Shown here one piece after another: positions 52,094 to 61,091 of a stretch of DNA of 64,000 nt. Positions within the stretch are counted from its first letter, which is position 1. Each line of letters begins with the position of its first letter. A program made the position numbers and the translations under genes. Below the pieces are notes generated by a model. The model saw only the letters and a list, made by a program, of their open reading frames with translations. It made no database searches and had not been told where the DNA came from. Origin of the DNA: Enterocloster clostridioformis (GTDB taxonomy: Bacteria; Bacillota; Clostridia; Lachnospirales; Lachnospiraceae); NCBI RefSeq assembly GCF_020297485.1, contig NZ_JAIWZC010000001.1, forward strand, positions 5,208,001 to 5,272,000. The letters are read 5' to 3'.

Positions 52094-52149
52094 GAAATGA
52101 AGGCAAGGAAATGAAGGCAAGGAAATGAAGGCAAGGAAATGAAGGCAAG
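52094..52149 (+). repeat. Perfect 14-bp tandem repeat, four units, in a gene leader
   Basis: GAAATGAAGGCAAG is repeated four times without change between the promoter and the start at 52170. Each junction creates AAGGAAATG, which resembles a short-spaced ribosome binding site and start codon. Confidence 0.9.
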
Positions 52150-52169
52150 GATAGAGAGGCGGGAACCAG

Positions 52170-53117
52170 ATGAAGATAGGGACAGGTTTGTTAATCCTGA
52201 CAGCGGGCATTATGCTCCTGCTGGAGGGCTGCGGCCATGCGGACGGGAGCGGGCGCCAGCATGAGGCCAGGCTGTTCGGGGCCACCTATATGACCAGGAA
52301 TAATCCGTATTTTGATGTACTCAATGAGGGGATTGAAGAGGTGGTGGAAGCCAACGGCGATATCCTTCTCACCCGGGACCCCCTTCAGGACCAGGAAAAG
52401 CAGAACGAGCAGATTCAGGAGATGATAGACGAGGGCATCCAGATGCTGTTTTTAAATCCCGTGGACTGGGAAAAGGTACAGCCGGCCCTGGATGCATGCA
52501 GAGAGGCAGGAGTCGGCATCATCAATGTGGATACGGTGGTGAAGGACAGGGATTCCGTGATTTCCATTATTGAGACGGATAACTACCAGGCAGGCCAGCT
52601 CTGCGCCCTGGATATGATGAAACGAAAGGACAAGGCTAAAATCGTCATCCTCAACAATCCCATACAGACCTCCATTACCAATAGGGAACAGGGCTTTCTG
52701 GACACCATAGCGGACAATGACAATTACCAGGTGGTATACAGGGAAGCTGCGGCAGGCGAGATTGAGGTGTCCTCCCATGTGATGGCCGACCTCCTGCGCC
52801 GGGACATCAGCTTTGACGTGATTTTGGGAGGCAATGACCCCACGGCCCTGGGCGCTCTGGCAGCCCTGCAGCAGGCCAGGAGGGAGGAGGGCGTCCTGAT
52901 TTACGGAATTGACGGCTCTCCGGATTTCAAGGCAATTCTGGATGTGGGCTATGTGACAGGAACCAGCGCCCAGAGCCCAAGGTCCATAGGCAGGAAGGCG
53001 GCTGAGACCGCGTACCGATACCTGGACGGGGATCCGGTGGAGAAATACATAAGCCTGCCCAGCACCATGATTACGAGGGACAATCTCCATGAGTTTGAGA
53101 TAGACGGGTGGCAGTGA
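52170..53117 (+). CDS. Sugar-binding lipoprotein, probably the sensor for the adjacent kinase
   Basis: A 315-residue lipoprotein with lipobox LLEGC (Cys 21). The mature part is the same type 1 fold as the importer's binding protein: FGATYMTRNNPYFDVLNEGI, VILGGNDPTALGALAALQQA and GTSAQSPRSIGRKAAETAYR. It has no transporter genes of its own and ends five bases before the histidine kinase gene. By analogy with ChvE- or XylF-type co-sensors, it likely binds the sugar outside the cell and signals through the kinase. It probably arose by duplication of the gene at 48219. Confidence 0.8.
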   Translation: MKIGTGLLILTAGIMLLLEGCGHADGSGRQHEARLFGATYMTRNNPYFDVLNEGIEEVVEANGDILLTRDPLQDQEKQNEQIQEMIDEGIQMLFLNPVDWEKVQPALDACREAGVGIINVDTVVKDRDSVISIIETDNYQAGQLCALDMMKRKDKAKIVILNNPIQTSITNREQGFLDTIADNDNYQVVYREAAAGEIEVSSHVMADLLRRDISFDVILGGNDPTALGALAALQQARREEGVLIYGIDGSPDFKAILDVGYVTGTSAQSPRSIGRKAAETAYRYLDGDPVEKYISLPSTMITRDNLHEFEIDGWQ

Positions 53118-53121
53118 GTAG

Positions 53122-54435
53122 ATGGATACGAATATGGATAACAGGCGGGTACGCATCCTGCAGCTGGGAATTCTGGCGCTTAATGTGGTATCCGTAATGG
53201 GACTCAGCATATTTATATATGCCACAATTGAAAATATACGGCGCAGCTATGTTGCCAGGGAGTTTTTAAGCGGCATCCAGGCCATTGTCTGGTACCCTTA
53301 CCGGAACATCTGGATCTGCGCCCTTCTTCTGGCTCTTTTGGCAGGCAGCATGTTTGTGCGGGACCGGCTGTTTCCGGACAACAGCAAGGTGATTCTTTTT
53401 AGCCTTGTGGCTGATTTTGCCATTTGTTTTGCCATCATCATACTTTTGAATTTTAATTACAACGGAATTCTGCTGCTGGTGTTTTCCAATGTAATTCTCT
53501 ATGCCAAGAACGGGAAATCCAGGTATTTTCTGGCGGCAGTGGCAATCGGCAGCTTCATCCTGGCTGATTACGAACTGCTTTCCATTTCCTACCGCCTGTA
53601 TTCCATACAGGATTATATCTCATTTTACAATGCATCCACCCAGCAGTATCTGCTCAGCTGCTATAATATCCTGGTATCCCTGAATGTAATCATGTTCGTG
53701 GTGTACTGTGTGAACATCATCAACCAGCAGCAGGGAAATCTGGACGAGATACACGCCCTCAACGAGCAGCTTCAGGACGTGAATGAGCAGCTTCAGGAGT
53801 ATTCCGTGATGGCGGAGAAGATGGCAGAGACACGGGAGAGGAACCGTCTGGCCAGGGAAATTCATGATACCCTGGGCCATACCCTGACCGGAATCGCCGC
53901 GGGTATAGACGCCTGTCTGGCCACCATAGGCACATCGCCCCAGCAGACAAAGGACCAGCTGGAGCTTATTTCCAAGGTCACAAGGGACGGCATTAAGGAG
54001 ATACGGCGATCGGTCAGCCAGCTGCGCCCGGACGCCCTGGAGCGATTCAGCCTGGAATACGCCATCAGCAAGATGGTATCGGACATGAACGCTGTGTCCG
54101 GCGCAAGGGTGTATTTTGACTGCCAGGTAAAGAACCTGAAATTTGACGAGGACGAGGAAAACGCCATTTACCGGGTGATTCAGGAGGGAATCACAAACGC
54201 CCTGCGCCATGGCCATGCCAGTCAGATCTGGATTACCATAAAGAAGGAGGATACGGACATCCTTCTGCAGATAAGGGACAACGGAATCGGATGTAAGGAG
54301 ATAAAGAGCGGATTCGGAACAAAGCATATGAAGGAGAGGATTAAGATGCTGAGCGGCGTTGTTACATTTGACGGAAGCGACGGATTTACTGTAAATGCAA
54401 GAATACCAATCCGGTGGGGGGAGACTTATGATTAA
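53122..54435 (+). CDS. Sensor histidine kinase (HisKA_3 type)
   Basis: A 437-residue kinase. The N-terminal 205 residues contain about six hydrophobic segments (for example LGILALNVVSVMGLSIFIY and IILLNFNYNGILLLVFSNVI). A coiled-coil linker (ALNEQLQDVNEQLQEYSVMA) leads to the phosphoacceptor H-box RNRLAREIHDTLGHTLTGIA (about 240) and an HATPase_c domain with IQEGITNALRHGHASQ (about 355) and IRDNGIGC and GFGTKHMKERIKML. The NarX/DesK-like type pairs with NarL-type regulators. It overlaps the regulator gene by eight bases. Confidence 0.88.
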   Translation: MDTNMDNRRVRILQLGILALNVVSVMGLSIFIYATIENIRRSYVAREFLSGIQAIVWYPYRNIWICALLLALLAGSMFVRDRLFPDNSKVILFSLVADFAICFAIIILLNFNYNGILLLVFSNVILYAKNGKSRYFLAAVAIGSFILADYELLSISYRLYSIQDYISFYNASTQQYLLSCYNILVSLNVIMFVVYCVNIINQQQGNLDEIHALNEQLQDVNEQLQEYSVMAEKMAETRERNRLAREIHDTLGHTLTGIAAGIDACLATIGTSPQQTKDQLELISKVTRDGIKEIRRSVSQLRPDALERFSLEYAISKMVSDMNAVSGARVYFDCQVKNLKFDEDEENAIYRVIQEGITNALRHGHASQIWITIKKEDTDILLQIRDNGIGCKEIKSGFGTKHMKERIKMLSGVVTFDGSDGFTVNARIPIRWGETYD

Positions 54436-55096
54436 AGTATTGATTGCCGACGATCAGGAATTGATTCGCCAGAGCCTGCAGATTGTGCTCAACAGCAGGC
54501 CGGATATAATGGTTACGGATGTGGCCTCCAACGGGCAGGAGGTCATCCGCAGTGTGAGGAAGAACAAACCCGATGTCATACTGATGGACATACGGATGCC
54601 AAAGCTGGACGGCGTGCAGTGCACGAAAATTATCAAGGAAAATTATCCTCAGATTAAAATTATTATACTTACCACGTTTGACGATGACGAGTACGTCTAC
54701 AATGCCCTGAAATATGGCGCCAGCGGATATCTGTTAAAGGGTGTGTCCATGGATGAACTGGCCAATGCCATCACCACGGTGTACAATGGATGGGCTATGA
54801 TCAACCCGGATATTGCCACCAAGGTGCTGAGGCTGTTTTCGCAGATGGCCCAGGCGGATTACACCATACTTGTGGGTGATAAGAATGTGGACGAGCTCAC
54901 AAAGACAGAATGGAAAATCATAGCCCAGGTGGAAAAGGGGGCCAGCAACAGGGAGATAGCGGAAGCCCTTAAGCTGTCAGAGGGAACGGTGCGCAATTAT
55001 CTCAGCACCATACTGAACAAGCTGGATTTGAGGGACCGCACCCAGCTGGCAATCTGGGCTGTCCAGACCAACGTAAGAAAGCGGCTGGGCACCTGA
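54428..55096 (+). CDS. NarL/LuxR-type response regulator
   Basis: A 222-residue regulator; ATG 54428 follows GGGGGGAG. The receiver domain has the acidic pocket DDQE, the phosphoacceptor aspartate in DVILMDIRMPKLDG (about 55), and the conserved Thr and Lys in IILTTFDD and GYLLKGVS. The LuxR helix-turn-helix is KGASNREIAEALKLSEGTVR followed by NYLSTILNKLDL. It is the partner of the kinase. It is a good candidate to bind the TGACAAATGTCA palindromes upstream, but that is inference. Confidence 0.9.
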   Translation: MIKVLIADDQELIRQSLQIVLNSRPDIMVTDVASNGQEVIRSVRKNKPDVILMDIRMPKLDGVQCTKIIKENYPQIKIIILTTFDDDEYVYNALKYGASGYLLKGVSMDELANAITTVYNGWAMINPDIATKVLRLFSQMAQADYTILVGDKNVDELTKTEWKIIAQVEKGASNREIAEALKLSEGTVRNYLSTILNKLDLRDRTQLAIWAVQTNVRKRLGT

Positions 55097-55166
55097 GATT
55101 TGACCGTGCCGAAGTACGCGGGCAGGGGGATGACAAGATGTTGGCAGAAGGAAGGATGAAATTGGG

Positions 55167-56486
55167 ATGAAAGGATGGAAATGGACACTGGGGGCGGGAG
55201 CTTTCGTGCTCCTTCTTGTGGGCTTACTTGGATGTGTATATAAGTACCATGAGAAGGAGATTGTCCTGGAATTCGGCATGTTTACGGGAAGCAACTGGGA
55301 TGTGGCCAGCGCCAGCAGCTTTGTCATCATGGACAAGGCTATCGCAAGGTTCGAGGAGGAGCATCCCGGGGTGAAGATACATTACTACAGCGGAATCAGC
55401 AAGGAGGATTACTCGGAGTGGTGCGCCAGAAAGCTTTTAGAGGGAAAGATGCCGGACGTGTTTATGGTGCCTGATTCGGATTTCAACCTGTATTCGTCCC
55501 TGGGAGTCCTGAAAAACCTGGACGAGCTCATTGAGCATGACGCCGGGGTTGACCGGAATGATTTTTTCACCACTGCCCTGGATGCGGGAAAGTACGAAGG
55601 ACACCAGTGCGCCCTTCCGTATGAAACAGTTCCCGTTCTTTTGTTTGTCAATAAGTCTCTTCTGGCCAAAGAGCAGATTGAGGTGCCGGGGGAGGACTGG
55701 ACCTGGGACGACATGTATGAAATCTGCCGGAAGATAACAAAGGATGTAAACGGAGATGGACTGCTGGACCAGTTCGGGACCTATAATTACAGCTGGAGAA
55801 ACGCGGTTTACACCAGCGGGGGAAGATTTTATGACGGGGACCAGCAGCAACTGCCCTTTACAGACTCCCATGTCCTGGATGCCATCAAATACATGAAGCG
55901 CCTCAACGACCTTAATCAGGGACAGAGTGTGACTCAGGAGGATTTCAACAAGGGGAACGTGGCTTTCATGCCGCTGACCTTTGCGGAGTACAGGACCTAT
56001 AAGACATATCCTTACAGAATTAAGAAATACACCAAGTTCCAGTGGGACTGCATCACATTTCCCGCGGGCAAGGAAGGGGAGAACCGTTCCAGGGTCGATT
56101 CCCTTCTCATGGGAATCAACAGCAATACAAAGCATGAAAAGCTGGCATGGGAGTTTCTGAAACAGCTGACCGGAAATGAGGAGATGCAGATGGATATATT
56201 CCGGTATTCCCAGGGGGTGTCTGTGCTCAAAAGCGTTACCGGCTCCGCCCGGGCGGCTGCCATCATACAGGAGGACATGGATGAGGGAGAGCAGGTCATC
56301 AACAGCAGCCTGCTTTACAATGTAATTGAAAATGGAGTCATAGAGCCCAAATTCCAGCAGTATGAGCAGGTCATGAGCCTGGCGGACGGGGAAGTATCAA
56401 AGATACTCATGGAAAACAGGAATGTGGACAGCAGCATGAAGATATTCCAAAGAAGCATTACGAAGTATTTACAGCAGCAGAGGTGA
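55167..56486 (+). CDS. Extracellular solute-binding lipoprotein, family 1
   Basis: A 439-residue lipoprotein with lipobox LLGC (Cys 23). The mature part is a type 2 binding fold: FEEEHPGVKIHYYSGISKED, KLLEGKMPDVFMVPDSDFN and FPAGKEGENRSRVDSLLMGI. Family 1 proteins usually serve oligosaccharide importers, but no matching permease or ATPase is present. It ends the kinase-regulator block, so it may also be a sensor input or may serve a distant importer. Start ATG 55167 has a moderate upstream AAGGATGAAATTGGG region. Confidence 0.78.
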   Translation: MKGWKWTLGAGAFVLLLVGLLGCVYKYHEKEIVLEFGMFTGSNWDVASASSFVIMDKAIARFEEEHPGVKIHYYSGISKEDYSEWCARKLLEGKMPDVFMVPDSDFNLYSSLGVLKNLDELIEHDAGVDRNDFFTTALDAGKYEGHQCALPYETVPVLLFVNKSLLAKEQIEVPGEDWTWDDMYEICRKITKDVNGDGLLDQFGTYNYSWRNAVYTSGGRFYDGDQQQLPFTDSHVLDAIKYMKRLNDLNQGQSVTQEDFNKGNVAFMPLTFAEYRTYKTYPYRIKKYTKFQWDCITFPAGKEGENRSRVDSLLMGINSNTKHEKLAWEFLKQLTGNEEMQMDIFRYSQGVSVLKSVTGSARAAAIIQEDMDEGEQVINSSLLYNVIENGVIEPKFQQYEQVMSLADGEVSKILMENRNVDSSMKIFQRSITKYLQQQR

Positions 56487-56511
56487 GCCGCACAAGCGCG
56501 TGACAAAAGAG

Positions 56512-56568
56512 TCCAGGCCGTAATCATCCGTACATTGGTTCGTACAATGATTGGGCCTGGGCCTTTTT
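56512..56568. terminator. Bidirectional terminator
   Basis: CCAGGCC with AATCAT and GTAC arms pairs with GTAC, ATGATT and GGCCTGG, followed by GGCCTTTTTC. It lies between convergent operons and probably serves both. Confidence 0.8.
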
Positions 56569-56571
56569 CAT

Positions 56572-57231
56572 TTATTTGTTTCTGGTATGGTATGCTGTGG
56601 GAAGGTTCCAGTTGTACTTCGTCGCCAGAAGGCGGATGAGCACCACCAGAATTGCGCTTAATATCATGGAGGCGTCCCTGGAGAGCCAGCCGTTAAGGCA
56701 GACATAGCACACGGCCCCGGCAATGGAGGCAGAAGCGTATACATGCTTGCGCAGGATATAAGGGGACTGGCCTGCCAGTATATCCCGCAGGATACCGCCG
56801 CCCACGCCTGTAAGGACGCCCAGAAAGATGGAAAGGAAATGATATTCCCCGTAACCTGCTGTCCCCGCGGTGTTGATGCCTGTCACTGTGAATGCTCCCA
56901 GTCCGACCGCATCAAACAGGTTCATCATCTTCTCATAGGCCGAGATATACCGGCTTTCCAGTATCTGCTGGTTCAGCCAGACCAGGATAAAGAGCACCAT
57001 GGCCGTGAGAAAGGCCGTGTACACGTAAACCGGGTTCATGAACAGGCTGGGCGGTACGATCCCCAGTATGATGTCACGAAGCATTCCGCCGCCAACGGCA
57101 GTGGTGACGCCAAGGACCACCACTCCCAACAAATCCAGCCGCTGTTTGATGGCTACCAGGGCACCGGATGACGCAAAGGCCACGGTACCGATTATTTCGA
57201 TGATAAAAAAGATTGAGATATTCGATTCCAT
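56572..57231 (-). CDS. TRIC-type/UPF0126 channel protein
   Basis: A 219-residue membrane protein built from two similar halves of three segments each. The hallmark glycine motifs are TTAVGGGMLRDIILGIVPP (about 45) and VLTGVGGGILRDILAGQSPY (about 135), each with the GGG.LRD pattern. Bacterial members form trimeric cation channels. It lies downstream of asnA on the same strand, 20 bases apart, and may be co-transcribed. Confidence 0.85.
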   Translation of the reverse strand: MESNISIFFIIEIIGTVAFASSGALVAIKQRLDLLGVVVLGVTTAVGGGMLRDIILGIVPPSLFMNPVYVYTAFLTAMVLFILVWLNQQILESRYISAYEKMMNLFDAVGLGAFTVTGINTAGTAGYGEYHFLSIFLGVLTGVGGGILRDILAGQSPYILRKHVYASASIAGAVCYVCLNGWLSRDASMILSAILVVLIRLLATKYNWNLPTAYHTRNK

Positions 57232-57251
57232 AATACGCTCCCAGCCAATGG

Positions 57252-58259
57252 CTACAGCAGATAAATCTTGTTTTCTGCGCAGATATCGCGCATTTTTCCG
57301 GGCCAGATACTGGCCTGTACTTCACCGATATGGGCGCGGTCCAAAAGCAGCATGCACAGACGTGACTGTCCGATACCGCCGCCAATGGTGTAGGGAAGTT
57401 CACCGTTTAAAAGCATTTTATGATAGGGCAGGCTGCGGCGGTCTTCACATCCTGCCTTCTTCAGCTGGTCTTCCAGGGCAGCCTCATCCACACGGATACC
57501 CATGCTGGAGATTTCCAGGGCGCACTGCAAATGCTCAAACCAGAACAGGATATCGCCGTTCAGCTTCCAGTCGTCATAGTCGGGCGCACGTCCGTCATGA
57601 GGCCTGCCGCTGGCCAGTTTGTCGCCTATCTGCATCAGGAACACGCAGCCGTGCTCCCTGGTAATCAGGTTTTCCCTTTCCTTAGGAGTATTATCAGGAT
57701 ACAGGTCCTCCAGCTCCTGGCTGGTGATAAAGTAGATATCCTTTGGCAGGTGTTTAACAGCCTCCGGGTATTTATACCACACCTCATGCTGCATGTGCTT
57801 GATGATCTTGAAGATCTCCCGCACCGTATCCTTTAAGGTGTCCAGGCTGCGCTGTTCCTTAGTAATGACACGCTCCCAGTCCCACTGGTCCACATAACAG
57901 GAGTGAAGGTTATCCAGTTGCTCATCCCTGCGGATGGCGTTCATGTTGGTGTAGAGGCCCTCGCCGGGTTTAAAGCCGTATTCCTTTAAGGCCATACGTT
58001 TCCATTTTGCCAGTGAGTGCACCACCTCCAGGGTTTCACCGGGAAGCCCCGGCATGTCAAAGGAAACAGGGCGTTCGGTGCCGTTCAAGTTATCATTAAG
58101 TCCGCTGCTCTTTTCCACGAACAGGGGAGCGGAGATACGTTCAAGGTGCATCTCCCTGCCCATTTCCTTCTGGAAGGTGTCGCGTATGTATTTGATTGCG
58201 TCCTGCGTCTCCCGTATGGAGAGATGGGGATCGTAATCCTTAGGTATGATTAGTTCCAT
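57252..58259 (-). CDS. asnA: Aspartate--ammonia ligase
   Basis: A 335-residue AsnA. ATG 58259 ([20 protein letters not shown]) is chosen because it follows GGAGG; ten extra codons upstream lack a site. Class II aminoacyl-tRNA-synthetase-like motifs are seen: [48 protein letters not shown] and the C-terminal [19 protein letters not shown]. It makes asparagine from aspartate, ammonia and ATP. Confidence 0.93.
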   Translation of the reverse strand: MELIIPKDYDPHLSIRETQDAIKYIRDTFQKEMGREMHLERISAPLFVEKSSGLNDNLNGTERPVSFDMPGLPGETLEVVHSLAKWKRMALKEYGFKPGEGLYTNMNAIRRDEQLDNLHSCYVDQWDWERVITKEQRSLDTLKDTVREIFKIIKHMQHEVWYKYPEAVKHLPKDIYFITSQELEDLYPDNTPKERENLITREHGCVFLMQIGDKLASGRPHDGRAPDYDDWKLNGDILFWFEHLQCALEISSMGIRVDEAALEDQLKKAGCEDRRSLPYHKMLLNGELPYTIGGGIGQSRLCMLLLDRAHIGEVQASIWPGKMRDICAENKIYLL

Positions 58260-58467
58260 CTTAAAAACCTCCAAACTATTTGAATTCATTACATATGTTT
58301 CTTATGGTATCATCATTGGGAAAAACGTGCAAGTGCTTCCATCACTTTTTTATGCCGGAAACGGACTGAAAATGAGAAAATCCTCTGGAAAGATGCTGAA
58401 ATATGATGTTACACACAGACGGAAACATGGTAAAATAGAGTTAAAATTGAAATCGGGAGGTAATGAG

Positions 58468-59082
58468 ATGAAACGGACAGTGAGGGTATGGCTTGCAGTG
58501 GTCATGAGTGGAGTGCTTCTGGCCGGAGGCGCCGGAATGACGGGACAGGCCCCGTGGGTAATGGAGGCCCAGGCCCATTCAGGCAGAACAGATGCCAGCG
58601 GAGGCCACCGGGATAATAAGAATGCCAGCGGGCTGGGAAGCTATCATTACCACTGCGGAGGTTATCCGGCACACCTGCATCCCAATGGAGTGTGTCCCTA
58701 TGCAGGAGGCGGGGAAAGTACCCGGACCAAGACTCAGACACAGACCAAAACACAGACACAGGCTCAAACACAGGACCAGACACAGGCTCAGGCTGCAATC
58801 CGGGAAATTTCCGGGGCAGGGGAAGCTTCCGGCACTTCGGGCTGGTGCCGGAATGGGGCACAGTGGAACTATATCTGTGAGGACGGAACCCGGCTGATTG
58901 GATGCTGGAAGCAGATTGACGGCGTATGGTACTGTTTTGACGGTGACGGAAACATGCGGACCGGATGGTATGGGGAAAATGGTTCTCTCTACTATCTGGG
59001 AACAGACGGGAAGATGGCCGTCGGGACCTGCGTAATCGATGGAAAGGAATATCAGTTTGACCAGGACGGGAAGATGATATAG
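58468..59082 (+). CDS. Secreted YHYH-domain protein with wall-binding repeats
   Basis: A 204-residue protein; ATG 58468 follows GGGAGGTAATGAG. A signal peptide ends near EAQAHSGRTD. The next segment HSGRTDASGGHRDNKNASGL and YHYHCGGYPAHLHPNGVCPY is a YHYH domain rich in potential metal ligands. A Gln/Thr-rich linker (TQTQTKTQTQAQTQDQTQ) leads to two choline-binding-like repeats (CWKQIDGVWYCFDGDGNMRT and GWYGENGSLYYLGTDGK). It probably binds the cell surface. Function unknown. Confidence 0.75.
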   Translation: MKRTVRVWLAVVMSGVLLAGGAGMTGQAPWVMEAQAHSGRTDASGGHRDNKNASGLGSYHYHCGGYPAHLHPNGVCPYAGGGESTRTKTQTQTKTQTQAQTQDQTQAQAAIREISGAGEASGTSGWCRNGAQWNYICEDGTRLIGCWKQIDGVWYCFDGDGNMRTGWYGENGSLYYLGTDGKMAVGTCVIDGKEYQFDQDGKMI

Positions 59083-59144
59083 CCGGATAACAGGTAAGGG
59101 CAGGATGAACCGGCAGAAGTATGACAGGAAAAATGACAGGAAAA

Positions 59145-59198
59145 GCGGATCCGCATTGGCACAGTCAACGCGGGTCCGCAGCCGTTTATCATTTTTTG
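59145..59198 (+). terminator. Terminator after the YHYH gene
   Basis: GCGGATCCGC pairs with GCGGGTCCGC (one G-T pair), followed by CATTTTTTGATTTT. Confidence 0.6.
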
Positions 59199-59201
59199 AT
59201 T

Positions 59202-59414
59202 TTACTCAAATAAATCCATAAGCTTCTTCTTCATTTCACGCCGTCTTTTATCTGTTTCTTCAGAATCCAGGGAAAACCTGCCTTCCTCTTCTCTTAACAC
59301 GTCGCCTTCCTTAATACCCTTTGGAAGATGGCTGACGGGAACGGAGATGCGTTTCCTTAATTCGGTTTCACATATGGCCAGACCCTCTTCCAGCCGGTCG
59401 ATGATATATTTCAT
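59202..59414 (-). CDS. DUF3006 small protein
   Basis: A 70-residue protein. The start at 59414 follows AAAGGA by nine bases and reads MKYIIDRLEEGLAICETELR, with VSHLPKGIKEGDVLREEEG in the middle and a charged tail (DKRRREMKKKLMDLFE). This is the DUF3006 pattern (DR.E...A). Such genes commonly sit next to ComEC-like metallo-beta-lactamase genes, as here. Function unknown. Confidence 0.75.
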   Translation of the reverse strand: MKYIIDRLEEGLAICETELRKRISVPVSHLPKGIKEGDVLREEEGRFSLDSEETDKRRREMKKKLMDLFE

Positions 59415-59483
59415 ATAGGGAATCCTTTCTGTGGGGGTGGGGTAAGAGACAGTATTTACAGAATGTCTCATATTGCGTTTGGT

Positions 59484-60572
59484 TTAAGGTTTGCACTGTT
59501 TACAGGGTTCATATCCCTCCTGCACCAGTTCATCCCTGGATGCTGTTACATCCTTTCGGTTCTCAGGCTTCATCTGGGTGGCAGAGGCACAGTCGGGGCG
59601 GTGGAACCTGCCTGTGTTTGTATTAATAACATAGCTTGAGAGAGCGGAGCTATTGCCGGCATTATTGCTGCCGCTGAACGTTCCGCTGCCGGTGCTCCAT
59701 GTAATTGTCTTGCCGTCACTGAATGCGGTAATGGTCCCCTCCTCATCCGTGCGCAGTATCTGGCAGCCCGCCTTCTTAAGCTTTTCCATGGTTTCCTTAT
59801 GGGGATGGCCGTAAGAGTTGCCTTTCCCGCACTGGATTACCACCCAGGAGGGAGACACTTTTTTCAGAAATGCGTCACTGGTGGAGGTGCTGCTGCCGTG
59901 ATGACCTGCCTTCAGAACATCTGCTTTCAGCACGGCGCCGCTGTTTACAATATCTTCTTCAGCCTGGTTCTCCGCGTCACCGCACATGACAAAGCTATTA
60001 TCGCCATAGGTAAGGCGGATTCCCACGGACCAGTTGTTCAGGTCGTTGCCGTAGTCTTTTACCGGGGAAAGTATGGTGAAGGACGCGTTTCCCAAATCAT
60101 AGGAATCTCCGGGAGCGGGTTTGGTGATTTTAAGTCCTCTGGAGGCAATGGAGTCCAGTACGTCCTCAAAGGTCCTGGTGGTATGTTCCACAGGGGGCAG
60201 GAGGACCTTGTCCACGGGAAAGGTATCAATAATCTTGTCCAGGCCGCCGATATGGTCGGAATGAGGATGGGTGCCAATCACATAATCCAGTTTTGTCACT
60301 CCCTCTGCTTTTAGATAAGAGACTACGGTGCCGGCCTGGTCATTTTCACCTGCGTCAATAAGCATGTAGTGTCCGTCTGATTCGGCCAGTATACTATCGC
60401 CCTGGCCCACATCAATAAAATGCACAGCCAGTCCGGACCCGGATGGCATCGTTACGGAGAAATCCTTGTCAGGTGAAGGAGAGGGGGATGAATCCGCGCA
60501 TCCTCCCAGCAAAAGAGATATTGCACATAAAATGGATATTACCAATATTCGGATATTATTTGGTTTTGTCAT
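59484..60572 (-). CDS. Lipoprotein metallo-beta-lactamase, ComEC/Rec2-related, with a C-terminal Ada-like metal domain
   Basis: A 362-residue lipoprotein with lipobox LLGGC (Cys 25). The hydrolase core has VHFIDVGQGDSILAES, the zinc motif THPHSDHIGGLD (101-112), FVMCGDAENQAEED and KAGHHGSSTSTSDAFLKKVS. The last 50 residues (YVINTNTGRFHRPDCASATQ and EGYEPCKQCKP) form a small cysteine/histidine domain like that of Ada and some secreted nucleases. It is outside the membrane and may act on extracellular DNA or nucleotides. It is likely co-transcribed with the DUF3006 gene. Confidence 0.82.
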   Translation of the reverse strand: MTKPNNIRILVISILCAISLLLGGCADSSPSPSPDKDFSVTMPSGSGLAVHFIDVGQGDSILAESDGHYMLIDAGENDQAGTVVSYLKAEGVTKLDYVIGTHPHSDHIGGLDKIIDTFPVDKVLLPPVEHTTRTFEDVLDSIASRGLKITKPAPGDSYDLGNASFTILSPVKDYGNDLNNWSVGIRLTYGDNSFVMCGDAENQAEEDIVNSGAVLKADVLKAGHHGSSTSTSDAFLKKVSPSWVVIQCGKGNSYGHPHKETMEKLKKAGCQILRTDEEGTITAFSDGKTITWSTGSGTFSGSNNAGNSSALSSYVINTNTGRFHRPDCASATQMKPENRKDVTASRDELVQEGYEPCKQCKP

Positions 60573-60659
60573 AAACTAGTCAGCCTTCCTGTCTTTGTAA
60601 TAATCATATATTCAGATGGGGATCATCCGTTCACATAACCGCAGTGTTTATGGTTGTTA

Positions 60660-61091
60660 TCATTGCCGGGCATTCTGTGCCCGGACCGCATTGCGGAATG
60701 CGGTGTCCCACTGGGGGTAGGAACGTTTTAGGGATACGGGTCTGCCTTCCGTATCCAGGAAACAATGCCTGCTCTCACCTGTGGTTTTGAGTTCACCGGT
60801 GGCCGTATCGCGCATCTCATACGCAAGGGTCATGCGTATGGCGTTATATTCCTTTACCCATACATGTATTTTCACATGGTCATCAAAACGTACCATGGAC
60901 CTGTACTGGCAGTGTACCTCCAGAACCGGGCTCATGATGCCGGATGCTTCCATGGCCTTATATCCGCAGCCCATTTGTTCCATAAGGTTTACCCTTGCTT
61001 CCTCCATCCAGCGGATGTAGTTGGAATGGTGCACACAGCCCATCTGGTCTGTCTCGTAATACTGTGCGTGATGTTCGTAGTCTTTAAACAT
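60660..61091 (-). CDS. Acyl-CoA thioesterase, 4HBT/YbgC type
   Basis: A 143-residue single hotdog domain. The active-site region is HAQYYETDQMGCVHHSNYIR with the catalytic aspartate and the following WMEEARVNLMEQMG helix, then RFDDHVKIHVWVKEYNAIRM. It hydrolyses short acyl-CoA or hydroxybenzoyl-CoA type thioesters; the substrate is not readable. It stands alone with GGAGG before the start. Confidence 0.85.
   Translation of the reverse strand: MFKDYEHHAQYYETDQMGCVHHSNYIRWMEEARVNLMEQMGCGYKAMEASGIMSPVLEVHCQYRSMVRFDDHVKIHVWVKEYNAIRMTLAYEMRDTATGELKTTGESRHCFLDTEGRPVSLKRSYPQWDTAFRNAVRAQNARQ

Noticed and set aside
52094..52149. CRISPR-like array
   Set aside because: Units are 14 bp, directly adjacent without spacers, and no cas genes are nearby.
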